From Cocleimonas sp. (lineage in GTDB: Bacteria; Pseudomonadota; Gammaproteobacteria; Thiotrichales; Thiotrichaceae), in NCBI GenBank assembly GCA_023145535.1, contig JAGLDQ010000198.1, positions 1-12,385 on the forward strand: a stretch of DNA of 12,385 nucleotides, written 5' to 3'. Shown one piece after another: positions 8,250-12,385 of this stretch (position 1 is its first letter; every line of letters starts with the position of its first letter). The notes under the pieces were generated by a model. The model was not told the origin of the DNA. It searched no databases and saw only the letters and a program-made list of their open reading frames with translations. Position numbers and translations under genes: made by a program.

Positions 8250-8816
8250 TTGCCTAGAAAAAAAGATAAATGGAATGATTGCTATCAAGATGCCGATATT
8301 GAAGCGGCAACCCCTGCAATGTTACTGCAACAAAATAGCTATCTACTTCCCCAATCAGGTCATGCGCTGGATTTAGCCTGTGGCCGTGCGGGTAATGCAC
8401 AGTTTTTGGCAAAAAAAGGCTTAAGCGTTGATGCCTTTGATCTGTCAGAAAATGTTATTAATGCGTTAACGCAGTTTGCTGCTAGCGGTATTAATCCTCA
8501 AGTATGGGATAGTGAAACTGATCCGCTACAAAAAGCACAGTATGATGTTATTGTTATTAGTTATTTTTTACAACGTGATTTATTTCCTGCTATTTTAATG
8601 GCACTAAAAACAGGCGGATTACTCTTTTATCAAACTTGGTCACAGCAGTCTATTGATATGTCAGGGCCTCGTAATCCTGATTTTCGGTTACAGCAAGGTG
8701 AGTTATTGACGCTATGTGCTGATTTACGGGTGACATTGTATCGAGAAGAGGGCGATTTAGGGGATATTCAGCAAGGAAGTCGGAATGAGGCGTGGATAAT
8801 CGCAGAAAAAATATGA
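8250..8816 (+). CDS. Class I SAM-dependent methyltransferase (small, substrate unknown)
   Basis: This is a 188-residue Rossmann-fold methyltransferase. Motif I is ALDLACGRAGNA (39-50), the acidic residue ending strand 2 is Asp64 (VDAFDLS), and the post-motif strand is YDVIVISYFL (98-107). It resembles the TehB-like, short methyltransferases, with the N-terminal pattern KWNDCYQDAD then a proline-rich lead into motif I. It begins with TTG at 8250. An in-frame TAG at 8238 excludes an upstream start, and the first in-frame ATG (8319) would remove conserved N-terminal residues. TGAGGAATAGG at 8231-8241 serves as the ribosome site. Its stop overlaps the next gene's ATG (ATGA, 8813-8816). The substrate, small molecule or otherwise, cannot be told from the sequence. 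Confidence 0.85.
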   Translation: MPRKKDKWNDCYQDADIEAATPAMLLQQNSYLLPQSGHALDLACGRAGNAQFLAKKGLSVDAFDLSENVINALTQFAASGINPQVWDSETDPLQKAQYDVIVISYFLQRDLFPAILMALKTGGLLFYQTWSQQSIDMSGPRNPDFRLQQGELLTLCADLRVTLYREEGDLGDIQQGSRNEAWIIAEKI

Positions 8817-9187
8817 ATAAATTTTTATTAGTCGGATCAATTTTCGCACTACTTGCCGTCATCATTGGAGCTTTTGGAGCGCACGGGCTAGAGAAAATAA
8901 TGATCGATGAAAAAATGTTAGCACGCTTTAATACAGGGGTGGAATATCAGTTTTATCATGCATTTGCTATTTTGGTCGTTGCAGTATTGCTTAAAAATAC
9001 GAAATCACACTGGTTGAGTGGTGCTGGAATAGCCTTTAGCTTAGGTATTATTTTATTCTCAGGGAGTCTTTATAGTTACGTTTTAACGGGCAATAAAATG
9101 CTTGCAATGATAACACCCCTAGGTGGGTTGGCATTTATTGTAGGTTGGATTTTGTTAACGATTTATGCCGTTCGTCATCAAGAGTAA
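8813..9187 (+). CDS. DUF423 family inner-membrane protein (YgdD-like)
   Basis: This is a 124-residue protein with about four membrane helices (roughly 4-24, 44-61, 68-90 and 98-120). It carries the DUF423 signatures GAFGAHGLEK (19-28), TGVEYQFYHAFAIL (41-54), LFSGSLYSY (81-89) and TPLGGLAFIVGW (101-112), matching E. coli YgdD over nearly its whole length. The function of the family is not established. The ATG at 8813 overlaps the methyltransferase TGA; a GTG at 8792 would add seven residues inside the upstream gene and is less likely. Its TAA directly abuts the stop of the minus-strand gene that follows, leaving no room for a terminator between them. Confidence 0.93.
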   Translation: MNKFLLVGSIFALLAVIIGAFGAHGLEKIMIDEKMLARFNTGVEYQFYHAFAILVVAVLLKNTKSHWLSGAGIAFSLGIILFSGSLYSYVLTGNKMLAMITPLGGLAFIVGWILLTIYAVRHQE

Positions 9188-9604
9188 CTATGTCTTTTTT
9201 TGGCAAATAGCCGAGTCATCAGGATTTTCAACACTGTTAACGATTGCTTCAATAAAGTCATTAAACTCATCCATGCTGATGGCATCTAGAATACGATTCA
9301 CAACCAACGGATTGATTGCTGCAATGGTTTGTTGACCATTCTTTAGTTGAATATAGACACCTGCAGTATCAATATCATCGGCCTTGACAGAGTGACGATC
9401 ACTGAGTAGCGCATCTTCAAGCCCTAGTTTATCATAGTGTTCATCAAGCGCATCCCATATAGCATCATCAATATCTTCCGATGTCTTTAAAACAATAGCC
9501 CCTTGGATTTTTTCTATTTCTTGAGTCCACTCAAGATTATTTTTATTCATAAAATCAATAAATTTTTCAGCTATTGACGGATTGAAAAATAAATAATCTA
9601 ACAT
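9188..9604 (-). CDS. Small acidic conserved protein of unknown function
   Basis: This is a 138-residue, acidic, apparently soluble protein with no signal peptide or membrane helix. It begins MLDYLFFNPSIAEKF, has an Asp/Glu-dense middle (42-79), a YIQLKNGQQTIAAINPL segment (84-100) and ends AIVNSVENPDDSAIC. I recall similar uncharacterised proteins in other gammaproteobacteria (for example with VENPD followed by Cys near the end), but no function. I chose the ATG at 9604 because GAGG sits eight bases upstream on the minus strand; a GTG at 9622 would add six residues but lacks such a site. It lies downstream of csrA on the same strand, 125 bases away, and its stop abuts that of the DUF423 gene. 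It may be co-transcribed with csrA, or have its own promoter in the gap. Confidence 0.75.
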   Translation of the reverse strand: MLDYLFFNPSIAEKFIDFMNKNNLEWTQEIEKIQGAIVLKTSEDIDDAIWDALDEHYDKLGLEDALLSDRHSVKADDIDTAGVYIQLKNGQQTIAAINPLVVNRILDAISMDEFNDFIEAIVNSVENPDDSAICQKKT

Positions 9605-9611
9605 AACAAAT

Positions 9612-9615
9612 GCCT
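9612..9615 (-). promoter_or_regulatory. Ribosome binding site deciding the start of the acidic protein
   Basis: GAGG on the minus strand lies eight bases before the ATG at 9604, an ideal Shine-Dalgarno distance. It lies downstream of the alternative GTG at 9622 and so supports the shorter protein. Confidence 0.65.
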
Positions 9616-9629
9616 CGCCCACGCCTATT

Positions 9630-9651
9630 CACTGTACTAAATGGTACAGTG
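9630..9651. other. Perfect 8-bp palindrome between csrA and the acidic-protein gene
   Basis: CACTGTAC (9630-9637) and GTACAGTG (9644-9651) are exact inverse complements around a six-base centre. No T-run follows on either strand, which argues against a terminator. It could be a protein-binding site or a leader hairpin 26 bases upstream of the minus-strand start codon. The half-sites CTGT and ACAG are 10 bases apart, not the 8 of a canonical LexA box. Confidence 0.5.
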
Positions 9652-9652
9652 T

Positions 9653-9675
9653 TAGCGTGAATGATAGCGTAAATG
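9653..9675. repeat. Tandem 12-bp near-repeats
   Basis: TAGCGTGAATG (9653-9663) and TAGCGTAAATG (9665-9675) differ at one base and repeat with a 12-base period; a third partial GCGTGAG follows at 9675-9681. They lie between the palindrome and csrA. Meaning unknown; two copies are too few to call iterons. Confidence 0.35.
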
Positions 9676-9729
9676 CGTGAGCTCTGCGAGAAATCGCATA
9701 GGATGAGTTATTGTTTACTCAGCCCCCTA

Positions 9730-9933
9730 TTAACTAGCGTATTTTTTGTCTGTATCAACCAAGTGTAGTTTTTCATTTTGAATGCGTTCATAGATTTCTT
9801 CTCGATGAACAGCAACATCTCTTGGCGCATCAATACCGATTCGTACTTGGTTTCCTTTAACCCCTAAAACCGTTACGCTGATATCATCCCCTATTTTTAG
9901 AGTTTCTCCAACTCTACGCGTCAAAATTAACAT
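9730..9933 (-). CDS. csrA: Carbon storage regulator CsrA
   Basis: CsrA is a dimeric RNA-binding protein that recognises GGA in hairpin loops of mRNA leaders and blocks or alters translation of central metabolism, motility and biofilm genes. The 67-residue sequence is typical: MLILTRRVGETLKIGDDISVTVLGVKGNQVRIGIDAP at the start, then AVHREEIYERI. The RNA-contacting residues Leu4, Arg6/Arg7 and Arg44 are present. The ATG (9933-9931) has GGAG nine bases upstream and AGGG directly before it. Commonly csrA follows alaS or lysC or precedes a tRNA-Ser gene; here there is instead a large gene-free region upstream and a small unknown gene downstream. Overlap of its start codon with a CsrA-type GGA motif suggests autoregulation. 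Confidence 0.97.
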   Translation of the reverse strand: MLILTRRVGETLKIGDDISVTVLGVKGNQVRIGIDAPRDVAVHREEIYERIQNEKLHLVDTDKKYAS

Positions 9934-9945
9934 CCCTAAGTCTCC
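9930..9945 (-). promoter_or_regulatory. Candidate CsrA autoregulatory sites over the csrA ribosome-binding region
   Basis: On the minus strand AGGGATGT (9937-9930) matches the core ARGGAUGU of the known CsrA consensus exactly and includes the csrA start codon. A second GGA lies in GGAG (9945-9942), the Shine-Dalgarno itself. CsrA bound here would block ribosome entry, as known for several targets. The match is seen directly; the regulation is inferred. Confidence 0.5.
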
Positions 9946-9958
9946 ATTTATAAAAAAT

Positions 9959-9989
9959 TTAACCGCCAGCCCTTTGCGGCATTTCCTCT
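9959..9989 (-). other. Small GC hairpin with T-run in the csrA leader, overlapping a 7-codon ORF
   Basis: On the minus strand CCGC (9979-9976) can pair with GCGG (9966-9963), followed by TTAAATTTTTT (9961-9951). It resembles a weak intrinsic terminator just upstream of csrA. A tiny reading frame MPQRAGG (9982-9959) covers it, with AGAGG only two bases before its ATG, too close for a good ribosome site. It could be an attenuator or chance. Confidence 0.25.
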
Positions 9990-9996
9990 GTATGCT

Positions 9997-10021
9997 CTAT
10001 CTAAAAATAAGCCTTAGATAG
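9997..10021. other. Inverted repeat in the csrA leader
   Basis: CTATCTAA (9997-10004) and TTAGATAG (10014-10021) form a perfect 8-bp stem with a nine-base loop. It lies about 65 bases upstream of the csrA start on the minus strand and would be in its leader RNA if transcription starts further up. Confidence 0.4.
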
Positions 10022-10040
10022 GCAAACATAAGAACGTTTA

Positions 10041-10055
10041 CTAACTTCCTGTTAG
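10041..10055 (-). promoter_or_regulatory. Hairpin with GGA in the loop, candidate upstream CsrA site
   Basis: On the minus strand CTAAC (10055-10051) and GTTAG (10045-10041) pair around the loop AGGAA. A GGA displayed in the loop of a short stem is the known preferred CsrA target. Together with the GGA motifs over the csrA start it would give the two-or-more-site layout that the CsrA dimer bridges. Whether the transcript includes it depends on an unmapped promoter. Confidence 0.4.
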
Positions 10056-10093
10056 CTTTTACAGCGTGGCTAGTCTTGAATGCTTTATTCTCT

Positions 10094-10119
10094 CAGACTA
10101 AAACTTAACCAAAGCTTAA
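10094..10119 (+). repeat. Degenerate 26-bp direct repeat, copy 1
   Basis: The core CAGACTAAAACTTAA (10094-10108) is followed by three differing bases and AAGCT, then AA. The same arrangement recurs at 10213-10238, 119 bases downstream, with 21 of 26 positions identical. Function unknown. Confidence 0.5.
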
Positions 10120-10133
10120 CGAAACTTGGTTAA
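10104..10133. promoter_or_regulatory. 11-bp-spaced CTTAAC motifs and overlapping dyad, candidate regulator site
   Basis: CTTAAC occurs at 10104-10109 and 10115-10120, exactly 11 bases apart, each followed by an A-rich tetramer, and CTTGGT follows at 10125. Direct repeats at one helical turn are the layout used by OmpR/PhoB-family regulators. TTAACCAA (10105-10112) and TTGGTTAA (10126-10133) also form a perfect 8-bp inverted repeat over the same bases. No binding protein can be named from sequence. Confidence 0.3.
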
Positions 10134-10141
10134 ATATAAAA

Positions 10142-10189
10142 TATCTATAATGGCATATAGGTATTTTATATCAACAGCTTTTATAGATA
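10142..10189. repeat. 9-bp inverted repeat
   Basis: TATCTATAA (10142-10150) and TTATAGATA (10181-10189) are exact inverse complements, 30 bases apart. The left arm overlaps a possible minus-strand -10 element for csrA, so it could be an operator; AT-richness makes chance pairing possible. Confidence 0.35.
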
Positions 10190-10212
10190 ACAGAAAATAA
10201 ACAATATTTTTA

Positions 10213-10238
10213 CAGACTAAAACCTAATGTAAGCTGAA
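10213..10238 (+). repeat. Degenerate 26-bp direct repeat, copy 2
   Basis: The core CAGACTAAAACCTAA (10213-10227) is followed by three differing bases, AAGCT and then, after one base, AA. It is the partner of the copy at 10094-10119 and lies in the same orientation. Confidence 0.5.
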
Positions 10239-10332
10239 TTAATGAGCTTATTTTATATTTTTTATACCTATATTTTGGAAGTGTTCATAAATAAATGAGT
10301 AGGATATAAAGTTCAAATTGTTGATTTTCAAG

Positions 10333-10338
10333 TATAAT
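10333..10338 (+). promoter_or_regulatory. Candidate -10 element for the rhomboid gene
   Basis: A perfect TATAAT sits inside a palindrome AAGTAT-A-ATACTT (10330-10342). No good -35 lies at 16-18 bases (only GTTCAA around 10311). TCAAGTAT occurs here (10328-10335) and again at 10361-10368, which may be an operator pair. The start codon is about 155 bases downstream. Confidence 0.3.
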
Positions 10339-10494
10339 ACTTATTTTAACTCACGTAAAATCAAGTATCTATACAGATCAATATTTTGTGCTTTTTGTGT
10401 GTTTGTGTAGATTTTAGGAGTGATAGTTTTTTACTTTTGGATAGTAATCTCTAATAATATTGACATCAAGTTATCAACATTTAAGGCATCATTC

Positions 10495-11061
10495 ATGAAT
10501 CATGTACGTAAAATACGCGAAGAACTACTCGCTATCGTTATTTTTATAGCCGTTATCTGGTTGATTTTCCTGTTAGACCGTTTTTTACCATTGGAACAAT
10601 TTGGACTTATACCACGCGATGGCGAAGGGCTTATTGGTATTATTGCAATGACCTTCTTACATGCCGACTTGCAACATATCATGGGTAACACCGTACCGCT
10701 TGTTGTTTTATTGTCATTATTAGCTGGCTCTCAGGCTGATAGTCGAAAAATAGTTGCCTTTATTATTGTCTTGGGTGGCGTATTATTGTGGGTTTTTGGT
10801 CGCCCAAATTCGATTCACATTGGTGCTAGTTTATTAGTCTTTGGTTTAGCCACCTTTTTAGTTGTTTCTGGCTTATTAGAAAAACGTACTATCCCTCTCA
10901 TGATTAGTCTCTTAGTTGCAATCCTGTATGGCTCAACATTAATTGGAGGTATTTTACCCTTAAAAAGCGGAGTATCTTGGGAAGGGCATTTGATGGGAGG
11001 TATTGCGGGAGCGATGACGGCATGGCTATTAGTTCAATTTAAGGGAAACCGTCGTGGATAG
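10495..11061 (+). CDS. Rhomboid-family intramembrane serine protease
   Basis: Rhomboids cleave membrane proteins inside the bilayer with a Ser-His dyad. This protein of 188 residues has about six helices. Family hallmarks are FLHADLQHIMGNTVPL (54-69, with His56, His61 and Asn65), FGRPNSIHIGAS with nucleophile Ser112 in the GAS triplet, and SWEGHLMGGIAGA with the general base His165. The residue after Ser112 is Leu, where most rhomboids have Gly (GxSG). I chose the ATG at 10495, with AAGG eight bases upstream; an in-frame GTG at 10420 would add 25 residues but has AGGA jammed against it and a non-family N-terminus. The next gene starts inside its 3' end. Substrate unknown. Confidence 0.88.
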   Translation: MNHVRKIREELLAIVIFIAVIWLIFLLDRFLPLEQFGLIPRDGEGLIGIIAMTFLHADLQHIMGNTVPLVVLLSLLAGSQADSRKIVAFIIVLGGVLLWVFGRPNSIHIGASLLVFGLATFLVVSGLLEKRTIPLMISLLVAILYGSTLIGGILPLKSGVSWEGHLMGGIAGAMTAWLLVQFKGNRRG

Positions 11062-11929
11062 TAAAGTAAAGGGCACACTTTATGTGTTGCTCTGCGTTGC
11101 GCTATGGGGATTAATCCCTGTCGTTGCAAAAATGGGACAAATAAGCCTTGATCATCACCAGTTTTTATTTTGGTCAAGTTTAATATCTTTCTTCATTCTT
11201 CTAGCCTCTGTCATTTTTACCCGCAATTTAGGTGCTTTTAACAACATGACCTTAAAAGACTGGGGATTTTTATCCCTTTTAGGTTTGTTGGGTACGTACA
11301 TTTATTATTTATTTCTTTACCTTGGCTACTCGAAAGCATCTGGTATGGAAGTTCTCGTTGTTCAATACACATGGCCAATATGGATTGTTATATTATCAGT
11401 TTTTATTTTAAGAGAGCGCTTAACCTTAACGAAAGTAATCGCTGTTCTTCTTGGTTTTTCAGGTGTGTTTTTAGTGTTAACTAAAGGAAAATTTCAAAGT
11501 GTTGATATTCAAAATGGGAGTGTTATAGCCCTCGTTTTAGCGGGTGCAACTTGTTTTGCATTATTTTCAGTGTTGAATAAAAAAGTTAAACAAGAACCCC
11601 TTAATGTGGTAACGATTTATTTTTTGGTGGCTACTTTAGCGTCCTTTGTCTCCATGCTGAGTTATTCTGAGTTTGCAATACCGACAGCACCAGAAGTGAT
11701 CCCTATTTTATTAAACGGAGTATTGGTGAATGGTTTTTCCTATGTATTTTGGTTTTTTGCTTTAAAATCAACAGAGGCATCCTATCTAGCGCCTTTTACT
11801 TTTATAGCCCCTGTTTTATCTGCCTTTTATTTAATACTCTTCTTTGATGAGCCCTTTTTATTGATCTATGGGGGCGGGTTGATGTTAGTTATAGCCGCAG
11901 GGCTTATCAATAGTTTTTCAAAGCCATAA
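11054..11929 (+). CDS. EamA/DMT-superfamily transporter
   Basis: This is a 291-residue inner-membrane protein with about ten helices arranged as two EamA repeats (about 6-143 and 155-288), typical of drug/metabolite exporters. Marks include VALWGLIPVVAK (15-26), the end-of-helix RERLTLTKVIAVLLGFSGVFLV (120-141) and, in the second half, SYLAPFTFIAPVLSAFYLILFFDEP (243-267). The start is GTG at 11054, overlapping the rhomboid stop by eight bases, with AAGGG eight bases upstream; the next in-frame Met (residue 26) would delete the first helix. The substrate cannot be deduced; homologues include amino-acid and metabolite exporters. Tight packing with both neighbours indicates one operon. Confidence 0.92.
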   Translation: MDSKVKGTLYVLLCVALWGLIPVVAKMGQISLDHHQFLFWSSLISFFILLASVIFTRNLGAFNNMTLKDWGFLSLLGLLGTYIYYLFLYLGYSKASGMEVLVVQYTWPIWIVILSVFILRERLTLTKVIAVLLGFSGVFLVLTKGKFQSVDIQNGSVIALVLAGATCFALFSVLNKKVKQEPLNVVTIYFLVATLASFVSMLSYSEFAIPTAPEVIPILLNGVLVNGFSYVFWFFALKSTEASYLAPFTFIAPVLSAFYLILFFDEPFLLIYGGGLMLVIAAGLINSFSKP

Positions 11930-11934
11930 ATATC

Positions 11935-12360
11935 ATGATAAGTAAACTCTTTCATTGGCTATTAAGTCTTATGCTGATTGTATTTACTCTCTTTTGGTTA
12001 AGCAGCTATAACTATTACAATACCTTTGGTGTGGACTCTGAACGTCAAAATAACCAGCAAATTGAACATCATTATTATCGTTTTTGGTGGCCAGGAAATG
12101 GTTCTTTATTGATGGGTAAAAGTGTAATTTTGCATCCTTATAATCCTCGTAAGACGTATCAATTATTTGATTTGGGCGCCGCCTTTTTGCGTAAACCCTC
12201 TGATAAAGTAAAACCTTATAATTTATGGACAAAGATGGGCTTTTATTATATTAATTTAGATAAACCGATTCGTCAGTTTTGGATTGGAGTGCCAGCGTGG
12301 CTACCTGTTTTTTTGATCGTTATTTATTTTGCTTTTTATCGTTTATTACGAAAAAAATAG
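11935..12360 (+). CDS. Two-helix membrane protein of unknown function
   Basis: I do not recognise a named family. The 141-residue protein has an N-terminal helix (about 6-24), an extramembrane domain of about 90 residues rich in aromatics, including HYYRFWWPGNGS (46-57) and YQLFDLGAAFLRKP (75-88), and a second helix (about 117-136) ending in a basic tail RLLRKK. The ends should both face the cytoplasm with the middle domain outside, by the positive-inside rule. It starts with ATG five bases after the EamA stop and has no clear Shine-Dalgarno, which suggests translational coupling. The position makes it the likely last gene of the rhomboid-EamA operon, though the sequence ends 25 bases later so this cannot be closed. 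Confidence 0.75.
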   Translation: MISKLFHWLLSLMLIVFTLFWLSSYNYYNTFGVDSERQNNQQIEHHYYRFWWPGNGSLLMGKSVILHPYNPRKTYQLFDLGAAFLRKPSDKVKPYNLWTKMGFYYINLDKPIRQFWIGVPAWLPVFLIVIYFAFYRLLRKK

Positions 12361-12385
12361 CCTAATTTTGACGCTTAGTCTGGAG

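Larger units (their letters stand above)
9934..10494. other. AT-rich, gene-free divergent region between csrA and the rhomboid gene
   Basis: These 561 bases hold no credible ORF; the longest starts give under 20 codons with no ribosome site. The content is a csrA leader with several hairpins (9934-10056) and then an AT-rich stretch with direct repeats, 11-bp tandem motifs and inverted repeats, listed separately. Another inverted pair is ATATAGGTAT (10155-10164) with ATACCTATAT (10264-10273). Possible promoter elements for csrA on the minus strand are TTGATA (10174-10169) with TATAGA (10149-10144), but the 19-base spacer is long. A further pair is TTGAAA (10331-10326) with TATATC (10308-10303), spacer 17. 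None is strong in such AT-rich sequence. Confidence 0.5.

Noticed and set aside
8185..8376. 63-codon plus-strand frame overlapping the start of the methyltransferase
   Set aside because: It is a shadow in another frame of the methyltransferase region, lacks a ribosome site and has no recognisable motif.
9632..9649. LexA (SOS) box in the palindrome between csrA and the acidic-protein gene
   Set aside because: CTGT and ACAG half-sites are present, but the spacing is 10 bases instead of the 8 of the canonical gammaproteobacterial box, and no SOS-type gene is adjacent.
9959..9982. Seven-codon leader peptide (MPQRAGG) before csrA
   Set aside because: The purine stretch is only two bases from the ATG and there is no run of regulatory codons; kept only as a remark on the hairpin.
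10242..10298. 18-codon plus-strand frame in the intergenic region
   Set aside because: It has no Shine-Dalgarno, is simply AT-rich low-complexity sequence, and has no sign of conservation visible here.
10468..10476. DnaA box-like TTATCAACA upstream of the rhomboid gene
   Set aside because: A single copy with one mismatch to TTATCCACA in AT-rich DNA; no cluster of boxes and no origin-associated genes.

Overview
The window looks like an ordinary chromosomal stretch of a fairly AT-rich gammaproteobacterium. The order def, fmt, rsmB, DUF4390 gene, ntrY, ntrX, with a LysM lipoprotein gene diverging from def, is a conserved gammaproteobacterial arrangement. The AT-rich bases and K/N/I-rich proteins would fit a Thiotrichales-like or related sulfur- or methyl-oxidising lineage, but this placement is an inference and not firm. 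There are no rRNA, tRNA, CRISPR or insertion-sequence signatures.

Layout. (1) 1-812, minus: the N-terminal 270 residues of a LysM lipoprotein, cut by the window edge. (2) 948-8113, plus: def, fmt and rsmB (formyl-methionine initiation and removal, 16S rRNA m5C methylation), then an exported DUF4390 protein and the NtrY/NtrX two-component pair. fmt/rsmB and DUF4390/ntrY are each joined by ATGA stop-start overlaps. (3) 8148-8221: a large inverted repeat plus T-run, a plausible terminator. (4) 8250-9187, plus: a small SAM-dependent methyltransferase with a TTG start, ATGA-coupled to a DUF423 membrane protein. (5) 9188-9933, minus: a small acidic conserved protein of unknown function, preceded by csrA. 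(6) 9934-10494: an AT-rich, gene-free divergent intergenic region packed with direct and inverted repeats, including a csrA leader with GGA motifs suited to CsrA autoregulation. (7) 10495-12360, plus: a tight three-gene set of a rhomboid-type intramembrane protease, an EamA/DMT transporter and a two-helix membrane protein of unknown function.

How the genes work together. Def and Fmt act at opposite ends of the N-formylmethionine cycle and RsmB modifies the ribosome, so the first block is translation-related. DUF4390, NtrY and NtrX form an envelope-sensing and regulation block. The NtrX here is notable: its AAA+ domain keeps a P-loop but lacks the GAFTGA loop, the Walker B acidic pair and both arginine-finger positions, so it is unlikely to be a sigma-54 activator. 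CsrA is a global post-transcriptional regulator and probably controls its own message. I saw no convincing new defence or mobile system. The most interesting items are the degenerate NtrX, the repeat-rich csrA/rhomboid intergenic region and its csrA leader, and the rhomboid with a changed catalytic loop.
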